NCBI GenBank assembly: GCA_902777355.1
Contig: CACYTU010000003.1
Location: 54,291-118,290, forward strand
Direction of reading: 5' to 3'
Source: an uncultured Lachnospiraceae bacterium
GTDB lineage: Bacteria > Bacillota > Clostridia > Lachnospirales > Lachnospiraceae
DNA: 64,000 nt
A program made the position numbers and the translations under genes. How positions within the stretch are numbered: position 1 is the stretch's first letter; each line of letters starts with the position of its first letter. This document shows positions 42,985-51,570 of the stretch, one piece after another. The notes below the pieces were generated by a model. The model had not been told where the DNA came from and did no database searches. It saw only the letters and a program-made list of their open reading frames with translations.

Positions 42985-43095
42985 CAAGGTAATCGGGAGT
43001 AGCCAGCACAGGCTTGGAATAAAAGTTTGTGTGACATATTTCGTCAGTACGGGAATTGAAACCCCGGAATATGTTATTGAGAGGCGAGACTTTTA
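42985..43095 (+). promoter_or_regulatory. yybP-ykoY (manganese) riboswitch
   Basis: The two conserved loops of the family are present: CGGGAGTAGCC (42994-43004) in L1 and GAGGCGAGACTTTT (43081-43094) in L3. AAGGT (42986-42990) can pair with ACTTT (43089-43093) as the outer stem. Between them lie the family-typical GTCAGTACG segment and a GGAATTGAAACCCC arm. Mn2+ binding stabilises this fold. The following terminator shares the 3' outer-stem bases, so Mn2+ should turn the gene on. The gene controlled is the antiporter at 43297. Confidence 0.85.
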
Positions 43096-43130
43096 CTGCA
43101 TGTTTTCCGTGCAGTAAGAGTCTTTTTTTT
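43088..43130 (+). terminator. Expression-platform terminator of the riboswitch
   Basis: GACTTTTACTGCATG / CGTGCAGTAAGAGTC hairpin with eight T residues. Its 5' arm overlaps the GACTTTT of the riboswitch, so the two structures are mutually exclusive. Confidence 0.85.
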
Positions 43131-43150
43131 ATGACATTGCCCGTCCAATG

Positions 43151-43225
43151 GTTTTTCCTCCCTGCAGCGGACACTGGCCGGCCGGGGCATAAGGCAGCAG
43201 GGCTGATGCTTCTGCCCTGTTTCTT
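43151..43225 (-). repeat. Interspersed palindromic element, copy G
   Basis: Inverted orientation: TTTTTCCTCCCTGCAGCGGA, then CACTGGCCGGCCGGGG and a GGCAGCAGGGC/GCCCTG palindrome. Situated inside the antiporter leader. Confidence 0.55.
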
Positions 43226-43296
43226 CATCACGCAGGATTCGCCGGCGGATCCGAATCTGAATAAATCCGTTTAAGAAGGAGGTTTGATTTGTCATC

Positions 43297-44265
43297 ATGA
43301 TATTAGTGTATTTTCTGGTTTTGGTCGCGGGATTTGCCGCCCTGGTCAAGGGCGCTGACATGTTTGTGGACGGAAGCGCTTCTCTGGCGAAAAAATTCAA
43401 TGTCTCGGAGCTGGTCATCGGTCTCACGATCGTGGCATTAGGCACCAGCGCGCCGGAGTTCGCTGTCAGCACCACAGCTGCCCTCAGCCATTCCAATGAG
43501 CTTGCCCTCAGCAATGTCGTCGGATCAAATATCTTTAATCTCCTGGTCGTTCTGGGATTCTGCGCGATGTTTTCCCCGATTCCGATCTCATCCGAGATCA
43601 TAAAGAGAGATTTTCCCTTTTCCATTCTTGTGACAGTGGCGATCCTGGTCTTCGGCGGGGGACTTGCCATGGGAGGAGCGGAAAGCCGGACGATCGGAAT
43701 GATCAGCAGACCGGAAGGTCTGATCCTCCTGGCCTTATTCCTGGCCTATATGATCTTTCTGGTAAAGAATGCGAAAAATGACCCTCAGCAGGAGGCAGAA
43801 GCCGGGCTTTATGCGGACATCAGTCTCAAAAAATGCCTGCTGCTCATGATCGCAGGCATCACACTCATTGTCGCCGGCGGTCAGGCAGTAGTCAATTCCG
43901 CCAAGTCGATCGCATATTTCTTCGGCATGTCGGAAACGCTTGTAGGACTTACGATCGTTGCTGTCGGCACTTCTCTCCCCGAGCTTGTCACCTCGATCGT
44001 AGCAGCCCGCAAGCATGAAAACAGTCTCGCGGTGGGCAACGTCGTGGGATCCAACCTCTTCAATCTCATGTTTATCCTCGGCTCTACCGCTGCCATTCAT
44101 CCCCTGGCCGTCACCGCCGAGCTTTCGGTCAACCTGGTTTTCCTGATCTTCATCAGCGTACTGAGCCTTGTCTTTATCATTACCAGGAGAGAACTGAGCA
44201 GGGCGGAAGGAGCCGTAATGACTATGCTGTATGTGGGTCAGGTCGCTCTTTCAGTCATCAGTTGA
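43297..44265 (+). CDS. CaCA-family cation/Na+ exchanger (YrbG-like), probably Mn2+ efflux
   Basis: 322 residues, about ten membrane helices in two inverted halves. Each half carries the alpha-repeat signature: GLTIVALGTSAPEFAVSTTA and GLTIVAVGTSLPELVTSIVA. The family exchanges Ca2+ for Na+ or H+. Because a Mn2+ riboswitch sits in the leader, manganese export is the likely job here (inference). Member genes downstream of yybP-ykoY switches are known in other bacteria. A 14-bp duplication starts one base before the stop codon. Confidence 0.93.
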   Translation: MILVYFLVLVAGFAALVKGADMFVDGSASLAKKFNVSELVIGLTIVALGTSAPEFAVSTTAALSHSNELALSNVVGSNIFNLLVVLGFCAMFSPIPISSEIIKRDFPFSILVTVAILVFGGGLAMGGAESRTIGMISRPEGLILLALFLAYMIFLVKNAKNDPQQEAEAGLYADISLKKCLLLMIAGITLIVAGGQAVVNSAKSIAYFFGMSETLVGLTIVAVGTSLPELVTSIVAARKHENSLAVGNVVGSNLFNLMFILGSTAAIHPLAVTAELSVNLVFLIFISVLSLVFIITRRELSRAEGAVMTMLYVGQVALSVIS

Positions 44266-44289
44266 TTTTCAAGAATTGATTATCAAAAT
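44262..44289. repeat. 14-bp duplication spanning the antiporter stop codon
   Basis: TTGATTTTCAAGAA (44262, contains the TGA stop) is followed directly by TTGATTATCAAAAT (44276). Confidence 0.65.
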
Positions 44290-45125
44290 TGTTTTCCGAA
44301 AAACGCTCAGAAGCAATGCCCGGTAACACTATTCGGAAAAAAGCCCGTCAGCAGTACTCAGAAACAGTGCTAAGAACAGTGTTAAGAAACAATGCCCGGA
44401 ATCTCCTATGTAACATGGCGATGTTCCGAATCTTATGACACTTTAATGACATTTTTTATGACATACTTTTTTTTAGCCCCATCAGAAAAGACAGAGGATC
44501 AGCCCCTGTCTTTTTTCATATCTGTCGTATTATCTTATCTGACTTTGCACTATTCTTCTGCCAGGTCTCCGGTATAGCACTGCGGTCTTCCGTCAGGCTT
44601 TTCCCCGGCTGCCATACCTCCACCGGCAGAGAACCCGCTCGGCAATTTCCAGGGCTGCGTACATCAGGGCGCTCATACCCATGAGCAGGAGGATCCCGCT
44701 GTACATCTCTGGGTAGCGTCTTGCGCGCCGGATGCGTCCGCGCGCCGCACGGGTACACGTGTGGCATTTGCGGCATTTGCGGCAGTCCGCAGCCACAGAC
44801 TTTATGCTAAAGACCAGTATACCACACACGGGCGGAAATGGGGGCAAAAGTGCGGAATACTGGAATACTATCTGCGAATATCTGAAAACCGTACGTGAAC
44901 AATATTCCGCGTTTCAGGAATGTCTGCACAGTAATGCGCTCCCCGGTGACTCAACATTCCCGGGAAAATAACCGTTGAAAAGGCCGGCTGAAATTTGTAC
45001 CATTATTACAGGATTAACGCGTTCAGGCCGGCAAAACAATCAGAAATCATAATAGCTGCAGCAATCGCAAATCGCAGAACAAATCAAAAGCAATCCGGTG
45101 ATATGTCAAAAGAGGAGGTAAGCAT
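44266..45125. other. Long intergenic region antiporter - nitroreductase
   Basis: 860 bp. It holds the 14-bp duplication, loose repeats of CAATGCCCGG and AACAGTG (44310-44400), a terminator at 44485-44517, and about 600 bp with no gene that can be supported (short Cys-rich frame at 44593-44847 has only a TTG start and no ribosome-binding site). Confidence 0.6.
44485..44517. terminator. Intrinsic terminator
   Basis: AAAAGACAGAGG / CCCCTGTCTTTTTT hairpin with T-run on the plus side and A-run on the other, about 220 bp after the antiporter. Confidence 0.75.
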
Positions 45126-45638
45126 ATGGAATTTAAAGAAGTGATAAAAGCACGTTATTCCTGCAAAAAATATGGGGACCGCAAGGTTGCTCCTGAGAAA
45201 ATCCAGGCCATTCTGGAAGCCGGGCGTCTGGCTCCCACGGCAAAGAACCTGCAGGAGCAGCATGTGTATGTGATCCAGTCCGCAGAAGGCCTTTCCAAAA
45301 TCGATGAGGTGACACCCTGCCGCTACGGCGCACAGACTGTGCTTGTCGTCGCTTTCGACAAAACCAATGTCTTCACCTATCCCGGAGAAAAGCGGGATTC
45401 CGGTATCGAAGATGCCTCAATTGTGGCCACCCACATGATCCTGGCTGCAGCAGATGAAGGAGTGGACAGCTGCTGGCTCAACAACTTCGACCCCGACAAA
45501 CTGGCGGCAAGCCTGGGTCTGCCCGAGAATGAAGAGATTCTGATGGCTATGGATCTGGGCTATGCGGCTGAAGGAACCGGTCCTCTGCCGAATCACAACA
45601 GCCGCAAGCCTCTGACCGAGACCGTGACCTATCTTTGA
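45126..45638 (+). CDS. Nitroreductase family protein
   Basis: 170 residues. FMN-dependent NAD(P)H oxidoreductase fold: the N-terminal FMN phosphate-binding signature KARYSCKKYGDRKV, LEAGRLAPTAKNLQ, and the C-terminal MDLGYAAEGTGPLPNHNSRK region. Substrate unknown (nitro compounds, quinones or flavins). GAGGAGG precedes the ATG. The 3' end is followed by diverged repeats starting at TGA. Confidence 0.92.
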   Translation: MEFKEVIKARYSCKKYGDRKVAPEKIQAILEAGRLAPTAKNLQEQHVYVIQSAEGLSKIDEVTPCRYGAQTVLVVAFDKTNVFTYPGEKRDSGIEDASIVATHMILAAADEGVDSCWLNNFDPDKLAASLGLPENEEILMAMDLGYAAEGTGPLPNHNSRKPLTETVTYL

Positions 45639-45735
45639 GCCTGTGACGGGTTCTGCCCCACCGGGAGATCCTCCCGCTGAGGGTTCTTCTCCAGCCGGAG
45701 CTCCTCCCCGCTGAGGATTCTTCTCCAGCTGAATT
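45636..45735. repeat. Tandem repeats starting at the nitroreductase stop codon
   Basis: Units starting with TGA at 45636 (real stop), 45678, 45712 and 45730, of 42, 34 and 18 bp, sharing GGTTCTTCTCCAGC-like and GGAG-TCCTCCC-CGC segments. Confidence 0.65.
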
Positions 45736-45737
45736 TT

Positions 45738-45793
45738 AAAAGCCCTGCAAGGCATCCCACCAGCCGGTGTGACTGCCTTTGCGGGGCTTTTTT
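45738..45793 (+). terminator. Intrinsic terminator after the nitroreductase
   Basis: AAAGCCCTGCAAGGCA / TGCCTTTGCGGGGCTTT long hairpin followed by TTTTTT. Confidence 0.85.
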
Positions 45794-45902
45794 ATCATTT
45801 CCGAATACTGCTGTCGGATATAAAGAAAGATTGTAAAAAAACGAAGTCCAAAAACAAAACTCAGACTACGCCTGTCCGGAAAGGAAGGAGCAGGGATCTC
45901 CA

Positions 45903-46831
45903 TTACCCGATAGTCACCTCGCCGCAAAGGTTCAGCTGAAAATATTCTCTGATCTCGCGGGGGTCTTCCGTCTGTCCCAGGACCCACATGAGCTTGGTGA
46001 CAGCTGCCTCAGCGGTCATGTCATAGGCCTGCAGCACACCTGCTTCCAGCGCCCGCCTGCCTGTCTCATACACCGAGAGGCTGCTCCCTTCAAAGCGGCA
46101 CTGGGTGCCGACCAGAACAGTGATCCCCTGTTCTGTCAGTTTCCTGATCTCACCTATGAAATCATGTTTTAAAAAAGGCATCCCAATGCGCGATAGCCAT
46201 TTTCCACATACATATCCAGGACCTCGCGGTAAATGCCGGGAAAGAGCTTGAGAACAGCCACTTTAGGGCAGAAGCCGTTCTGAAGGCGGAAAACGCCGTT
46301 TTTCGGGGGTATCACCCTGGTGTTGATCTTCATTCCGATCGAACTGATCTCAGCGACATTTTCACAGTTGATGCTGTCAAAGGCGTCAAAGCTCAGCGAC
46401 CGCACCTTGGAGGCGCGGCAGCCAAGCATCACCTTGCGGTTGAAGGCGACAAAAACGCCCGCGCATCCGCTCTGGGCCATAAAAATAGCGCAGCGGAGAT
46501 TCTCCATGGCATCTGCCACAGGGTCGTTGCGGAGCATAAAGGAGAGCATGGAGGACGTATAGGCCAGCGTATCTGTGCCATGGATCACTACAATGCCGTC
46601 GTACACAGATCTGTTCTCACTGATCAGCTCAGCCAGGTTTGACCAGTCCTCCGGAAAAATGTTCGCGCTGTCCAGCGAGGCGTATTCCTTTGTCGTTATT
46701 TCAGCCTTACCGGCGACAATATGCAGTTCCTCCAGCATGGAATCAGTGGTGAGTCCCGGGGTCAGTCCGTGCTGCCTCGCAACCGAGGACAGGGTTCCTC
46801 CCGTATTTATAATCAATACTTTCCTGCTCAT
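45903..46831 (-). pseudogene. Type I L-asparaginase, frameshifted
   Basis: Two adjacent frames make one asparaginase. The first (46831 to about 46170) has the active-site Thr in LIINTGGTLSS and VVIHGTDTLAYTSSMLSFML, running to ENGYRALGCLF-stop. The second resumes with GMPFLKHDFIGEIRKLTEQG and holds GTQCRFEG, AYDMTAEAAVTKLMW and the end of the protein. The family normally has about eight residues (I-x-x-x-G-x-GG) between YRAL and MPF, so a deletion of roughly 20 bp near 46180 both removed this segment and shifted the frame. Start uncertain (46831 or 46855). A sequencing error cannot by itself explain the missing residues. Confidence 0.82.
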
Positions 46832-46968
46832 CTCTTGAATCCCTACACCTTTCATCCGCTCCCGTCTCCGACGTGGAACAGCGTTCATGACAGATTATTT
46901 ATGACAGAACATTTCCGGATAAAAATATCGAATGATTTTTGGTTTTTTCCAGGTAATTGTCCTGCTTT

Positions 46969-47058
46969 TTTGCTCTTCTGTTCTTCTGCTCTTCTGCTCT
47001 TCTGCTCTTCTGTTCTTCTGCTCTTCTGTTCTTCTGTTCTTCTGTTCTTCTGTTCTTC
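46969..47058. repeat. Ten-base tandem array TTCTTCTGCT
   Basis: About nine copies of TTCTTCTG[C/T]T or CTCTTCTG[C/T]T in direct order, upstream of the asparaginase pseudogene. Likely slippage-prone. Confidence 0.9.
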
Positions 47059-47237
47059 AACCCGGTCGGTCATTGAACCTTGATTTGTATAAACAGCTTA
47101 ATTGATTTCATGCAATGCGTCAATAACCCCAAAAGCTCACAGGACAAGCACAGGGCAGTCACAGGACAGATCCCTCAAGCCGTAAAGATTAAAGGTCAGA
47201 ATACAGGCGGCAGGCAGAAGTCTTTGCGGACAGCAAA

Positions 47238-47326
47238 GTGAGCCGCAAGGGAGGCGGCCTGCCTGCTCATTGACTGCAATGAGTCAGACACAGTCCTTCC
47301 CTGCGGCTCACATTCGTGAGAATTTT
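47238..47326. other. Long inverted repeat downstream of treC
   Basis: GTGAGCCGCAAGGGA (47238-47252) pairs with TTCCCTGCGGCTCAC (47297-47311), followed by a small CTCAC-ATTC-GTGAG hairpin and AATTTTT. Possible transcription end for the tre operon or a plus-strand stop. Confidence 0.55.
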
Positions 47327-47357
47327 TAAATATTTACTTCCGAATCAGTTTTCAGCA

Positions 47358-49010
47358 TTACCAGAGAACGGCTTTGGTCTCGAAGGGTCTGAGGGATTCG
47401 ATCCTGACCGCCTGGTCTGAAGCAGCTGTATCGGCGTAGTTGCCTATGAGAATCTTTCCGGCAGGTGCCTCAAATGCAGTGCCCAGGGCCTGTTCTGTCC
47501 CGCGCAGGTTGCAGAATACGCTGAGTTTCTGCCCGTCCAGCATTCTATCATAGGAGATAATGTTCTCATTTCCGGCATCGGTAAAACGGATCTCTCCGTC
47601 CGCGATGATCTCATACTCTTTGCGGAGCGCGACCAGCTTTTTGTAATAATTCAGGATCGAGTCGGGATCCTTCTGTTCGGCTTCCACATTGATGTAGGAG
47701 TGGTTAGCGGGTATACCAAGCCAGGGGGTTCCATCCGTGAAGCCGGCTTTTTCGCTGCCGTCCCACTGCATGGGTGTGCGGCCGTTGTCGCGGCTGCGGG
47801 CGCCGATAATCTCCAGCGCTTCCTCTTTGCTCCTGCCCTCCTCTTCCATGAGGATGCGGTAGTAATTGGTGCTCTCGACGTCCTGGTACTGGGAGATGTC
47901 TGTATAGCCGGGGTTGGTGATGCCAAGTTCCTCGCCCTCGTAAATATAGGGCGTACCGCGCATCAGGTGAATGAGGGAGGCCAGCATTTTCGCGGACTCC
48001 TTCCAGTACTTTTTGTCGTCGCCGAAGCGGGAGACGGCGCGCGGCTGGTCATGGTTGCACCAGAACACAGCGTTCCACGCGTTGCCGTCCTGCATACCCT
48101 CCTGCCATTTGACGAAGAGGCGGCGCAGCTCATTGAAATCAGGCTCCATCAGGGCCCATTTTTGACCGTTTTTGTAGTCCACCTTGAGGTGGTGGAAGCT
48201 GAAGACCATCTTGAGTTCTTTTTCATCGGGGTTGGCATAGCGCAGGCAGTTGTCCAGGGAGGTGGACGACATCTCGCCGACTGTCATGTAGTCCGCGATG
48301 CCTGTGTCGCCGACAAGTTCCTGCAGATGCTGATGGATGCGGGGACCATCGGTGTAAAAACGCCTGCCGTCGCCCTGGAAATCGTCTTCAAGGACATCCG
48401 GTTTGGAAATCAGGTTGACCACGTCAAAGCGGAAGCCCGCCACGCCCTTGGCCTTCCAGAAGCGGATGACATTTTTGAGTTCCTCGCGGACCTCAGGGTT
48501 TTCCCAGTTGAGATCGGCCTGCGAGACATCAAAGAGATGCAGGTAGTATTTGCCCAGTGAAGGGACATACTCCCATGCGTTGCCTCCGAATTTGGATACC
48601 CAGTTTGTGGGGGCATGGCCGTCCACGGGATCCCTGAACATATAGTAATTCATGTATTTGGGATCGCCGGTAAGAGCCTTCTGAAACCACTCGTGGTCAG
48701 TCGAAGTGTGATTGAAGACCATGTCAAACATGAGGCGGATATTATGCTCTTTTGCTTCCCGGATCAGGGCATCAACGTCCTCCATCGTGCCGAACATGGG
48801 ATTGATAGCAAGATAATCCGCGACATCATATCCGTTATCATTCATAGGGGATTTGAAAAAAGGTGTGATCCAGAGATAATCGATTCCCAGGTCCTGCAGG
48901 TAGTCCAGCTTCTGCCGGATTCCGTTGATATCCCCTATTCCATCTCCGTTTGAATCACAGAAAGATTTGACATAGATCTGATAGACGGTACTGTTTCTGA
49001 AATCGCTCAT
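47358..49010 (-). CDS. treC: Alpha-glucosidase GH13, probable trehalose-6-phosphate hydrolase
   Basis: 550 residues. GH13 motifs: MFDMVFNHT (region I), GFRFDVVNL with nucleophile Asp, VGEMSS with acid/base Glu, and FWCNHDQPR (region IV). Oligo-1,6-glucosidase, alpha-glucosidase and trehalose-6-phosphate hydrolase are hard to separate by sequence, but the position downstream of a trehalose-type PTS permease and a TreR-like regulator makes phosphotrehalase the best call: it splits imported trehalose-6-P to glucose and glucose-6-P. GAGGGG precedes the ATG. Confidence 0.9.
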   Translation of the reverse strand: MSDFRNSTVYQIYVKSFCDSNGDGIGDINGIRQKLDYLQDLGIDYLWITPFFKSPMNDNGYDVADYLAINPMFGTMEDVDALIREAKEHNIRLMFDMVFNHTSTDHEWFQKALTGDPKYMNYYMFRDPVDGHAPTNWVSKFGGNAWEYVPSLGKYYLHLFDVSQADLNWENPEVREELKNVIRFWKAKGVAGFRFDVVNLISKPDVLEDDFQGDGRRFYTDGPRIHQHLQELVGDTGIADYMTVGEMSSTSLDNCLRYANPDEKELKMVFSFHHLKVDYKNGQKWALMEPDFNELRRLFVKWQEGMQDGNAWNAVFWCNHDQPRAVSRFGDDKKYWKESAKMLASLIHLMRGTPYIYEGEELGITNPGYTDISQYQDVESTNYYRILMEEEGRSKEEALEIIGARSRDNGRTPMQWDGSEKAGFTDGTPWLGIPANHSYINVEAEQKDPDSILNYYKKLVALRKEYEIIADGEIRFTDAGNENIISYDRMLDGQKLSVFCNLRGTEQALGTAFEAPAGKILIGNYADTAASDQAVRIESLRPFETKAVLW

Positions 49011-49096
49011 CTTTTTCCCCTCTTAACGCATTTATGATTTGTTCCCTTTGTCCCGGAGCGTTTTTAAAAATTTTTTTAAATCTGTTCTTTCTGCCA

Positions 49097-49196
49097 GGGG
49101 CAGTTTTCAAAAACTGTCCCCGGCGTAAGTTTTATATTTTCTCCGGGACTCTCCTCCCCTGCATGCTCTCCCGGCTGCGGGCTTTTACACCCGCAG
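49097..49196. other. Two hairpins in the treP-treC gap
   Basis: GGGGCAGTTTT-CA-AAAACTGTCCCC (49097-49121) and CTGCGGG / CCCGCAG (49175-49196). No T-run on the minus side directly after either, so mRNA processing or stabilisation between treP and treC is as likely as termination. Confidence 0.5.
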
Positions 49197-49216
49197 CGGA
49201 AAAGCGGCGGGAAAGA

Positions 49217-51175
49217 TCAACCGATTGTAGCGATCTTAGTGTCTCCTGCAGTCACTGCCTTGCCGTTTTCGAACGAGAGATTCTCATTTCCGTTGTCCTC
49301 GGTCACAACCATCATGGTGACCAGGGGATGACCGGCAGCTTTGATCTTGGCTGTGTCAAATGTGATCAGCTTGTCGCCTTTACGGACGACCTGACCTTCC
49401 TTGACATGGCAGGTGAAACCGTCGCCGTTCATGCTGACGGTGTCGAGACCGACGTGGAGCAGGATTTCCGCTCCGTTGGCAATGCGGAGGCCGACTGCGT
49501 GGTTGGAGGCCGGCATGGTGGTCGTAACGACCGCATCCGCGGGAGAAACGAGCACATTGTCTGTAGGTTCAATGGCAATTCCTTCGCCGAGGGCGCCGGA
49601 AGCAAAGACCTGATCAGGTACTTCGTGAATATCAACTGTCTTGCCGGAGAGGAAGGCGCCCATCTCTACGGGACCGGAGACGGTCTCAAGACCCGCTCCC
49701 TCAGCAGCCTCGGCAGCTTCCGCCGCCATAGCGCTCTCTGCCGCCAGGGCTTCGGCCTGCTTGTCAATGCCGCGCGCCTTGCCCAGCACAGTGGTCAGAA
49801 TAAAGGGTACACAGACTGCGATCAGCATGGCGATTGCATAGAATCCCCAGAACTGAGGCTTGATGGACAGGATGCCGGGAAGTCCGCCGACACCGATACT
49901 GGAGGACATGCAGCCTGTCAGAACGGAGAACATGCCGGCAATAGCGGAGCCTGTCATACCGCAGACGAAGGGGAACATGTACTTGAGGTTGATACCGAAG
50001 ATAGCGGGCTCTGTGACGCCCAGATAACAGGAGATGCAGGAAGGAACGTTGACTTCCTGAGCCTCTGCGTTCTTTCTCTGGAGGAAGATCATGCCCAGAA
50101 CGGCGCTTCCCTGCGCGATATTGGACAGAGCGATCATAGGCCAGAGCATTGTGCCGCCGAAGTCAGCGATCAGCTGCAGGTCGATGGCGTTGGTCATGTG
50201 ATGCAGACCGGTGATGACCAGCGGTGCATACACAAAGCCGAAGATCGCGGCGAAGACAACTTTCAGAGGTCCGGTGATTCCCGCGTAAACGATGGAGGAG
50301 ATAATGGAACCGATCTTCCAGCCGATGGGGCCGAGGATGAAGTGGGCCGCCATGACCGCGAGGGTCAGACTGAAGAAGGGTACAAAGATCATCGACACCA
50401 CTGCGGGTATGACCTTGCGGAAGAATTTTTCCAGATAAACCAGTGTAAAGGCTGCCAGCATGGCAGGGATGACCTGGGCCTGATAGCCGATCATGTTGAC
50501 CTGGGCGAAGCCGAAGTTCCACTTGGGAATATCAGCGGCAGCTGTGGTCGCCACAGCATAGGCGTTGAGCAGCTGGCCGGATACCAGCGTCATGCCCAGG
50601 ACCAGACCCAGCATTTCTGTGGTGCCCATCTTTTTGGTGATGGACCAGCAGATGCCGACCGGAATACCGACGTGGAAGACCGCTTCACCGATCAGCCACA
50701 GGAAATGGTCGATGCCTGCCCAGAACTGGGACAGCTCGACCAGGGTGTGTCCGCCCTGGAAGACATAGAGACTGTCGATACAGTTTCTGAAGCCCAGGAT
50801 CAGACCGCCGGTGATGATAGCCGGCAGCAGCGGTGTAAAGATTTCCGCCAGCACCGTCGCCAGACGCTGCAGCGGATTCTGGTTCTGCTTGGAAGCCTGT
50901 TTGACAGCGTCCTTGGAGACGCCGGAAATACCGGATACTTCCGTAAAATCATTATAAAACTCATTGACCGTATTTCCAATGATGACCTGGAACTGACCCG
51001 ACTGTGTGAAAGTTCCCTTTACCACCTTCATGGATTCGATCTTCTTGATGTCCGCCTTGCCCGGATCATTCAGGACAAAACGCATTCTGGTCATGCAGTG
51101 AGCGACAGCGGCTACATTCGACTTTCCGCCCACATACTCCAGAAGTTCCTTACAATCTTGTGTGTACTTTCCCAT
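49217..51175 (-). CDS. treP: PTS trehalose transporter EIIBCA
   Basis: 652 residues in order EIIB (phospho-Cys in AHCMTRMRFVL), EIIC (about ten membrane helices, including ITGGLILGFRNCIDS and GVTEPAIFGINLKY), an Ala/Glu-rich linker (GIDKQAEALAAESAMAAEAA), and EIIA of the glucose type (active His in EILLHVGLDTV). It imports and phosphorylates trehalose. Having its own EIIA removes the need for the glucose-PTS one. Start 51175 (MGKYTQDCKELL) follows GGAGG; an in-frame ATG at 51190 is less well placed. It is expressed from the operator-bearing promoter at 51515-51543. Confidence 0.95.
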   Translation of the reverse strand: MGKYTQDCKELLEYVGGKSNVAAVAHCMTRMRFVLNDPGKADIKKIESMKVVKGTFTQSGQFQVIIGNTVNEFYNDFTEVSGISGVSKDAVKQASKQNQNPLQRLATVLAEIFTPLLPAIITGGLILGFRNCIDSLYVFQGGHTLVELSQFWAGIDHFLWLIGEAVFHVGIPVGICWSITKKMGTTEMLGLVLGMTLVSGQLLNAYAVATTAAADIPKWNFGFAQVNMIGYQAQVIPAMLAAFTLVYLEKFFRKVIPAVVSMIFVPFFSLTLAVMAAHFILGPIGWKIGSIISSIVYAGITGPLKVVFAAIFGFVYAPLVITGLHHMTNAIDLQLIADFGGTMLWPMIALSNIAQGSAVLGMIFLQRKNAEAQEVNVPSCISCYLGVTEPAIFGINLKYMFPFVCGMTGSAIAGMFSVLTGCMSSSIGVGGLPGILSIKPQFWGFYAIAMLIAVCVPFILTTVLGKARGIDKQAEALAAESAMAAEAAEAAEGAGLETVSGPVEMGAFLSGKTVDIHEVPDQVFASGALGEGIAIEPTDNVLVSPADAVVTTTMPASNHAVGLRIANGAEILLHVGLDTVSMNGDGFTCHVKEGQVVRKGDKLITFDTAKIKAAGHPLVTMMVVTEDNGNENLSFENGKAVTAGDTKIATIG

Positions 51176-51223
51176 TACAACCTCCGTCATGTAAGTAAGA
51201 TTTCTGTTAAACTCCCGCTTCGT

Positions 51224-51370
51224 ACGTAATACAGTATTGAGATAATCTGAATACAGTGTTTCAATCTCATAAAAAGTATTAAGCTCATTTCAAACAATAA
51301 TAAGATCTCTTAAAACAGTATTGAGATTACTTAAAACAGTATTGAGATTACCTGAATACATTATTGAGAC
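51224..51370. repeat. Degenerate 21-bp repeats in the treP leader
   Basis: About seven copies of TCTCAATACTGTTTTAAGTAA (minus strand sense), two nearly identical in the middle, the rest decayed. They occupy the leader immediately before the treP start. Confidence 0.8.
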
Positions 51371-51514
51371 TGGTTAGTGCTTTCGTCTCTCCGTCATGTC
51401 GATCAACAAATTAACTGTATATTATTAAAGCTGCGCGCTGCTCTAATAATTCCCTGTAAACCGTTCAGGAAACCCGATACAGCGGGTTGTCTGAACCTTT
51501 TTTTGTATGAGCTC

Positions 51515-51543
51515 ATTGTATCTTGTTTAAACAACTATGTCAA
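51515..51543 (-). promoter_or_regulatory. treP promoter with operator in the spacer
   Basis: On the minus strand TTGACA (51543-51538) and TACAAT (51520-51515) are separated by 17 bp. The spacer contains the perfect palindrome TTGTTTAAACAA, so a bound repressor would cover the promoter. Confidence 0.9.
51523..51534. promoter_or_regulatory. Putative TreR operator 1
   Basis: TTGTTTAAACAA, a perfect 12-bp palindrome between the -35 and -10 boxes of treP. GntR/TreR operators of this size are known in Firmicutes (for example TTGTATATACAA in Bacillus). Confidence 0.75.
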
Positions 51544-51558
51544 CTGTTTTTAGCATTT

Positions 51559-51570
51559 TTGTTCAAACAA
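51559..51570. promoter_or_regulatory. Putative TreR operator 2
   Basis: TTGTTCAAACAA, one position away from a perfect palindrome, centred 36 bp upstream of operator 1 relative to treP transcription. Confidence 0.65.

Larger units (their letters stand above)
42679..43296. other. Intergenic region carrying a Mn riboswitch
   Basis: 618 bp: PepSY terminator (42811-42846), yybP-ykoY riboswitch (42985-43095) with its expression-platform terminator, palindromic element G inside the same leader, then GAAGGAGG for the antiporter. Confidence 0.8.
46832..47357. other. Intergenic region asparaginase - treC
   Basis: 526 bp. It holds a short-period array (46969-47058), then a long inverted repeat (47238-47326). 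No gene; the Glu/Lys/Arg-rich minus frame over the array is an artefact of the repeat. Confidence 0.65.

Noticed and set aside
44593-44847. Small Cys-rich minus-strand frame with one hydrophobic segment
   Set aside because: Only a TTG start, no Shine-Dalgarno sequence, no family recognised.
46885-47073. Glu/Lys/Arg-rich minus-strand frame
   Set aside because: Translation of a 10-bp tandem array; not a protein-coding signal.
49034-51229. Long plus-strand frame opposite treP
   Set aside because: Antisense shadow of the PTS gene; no recognisable domain or start signal.
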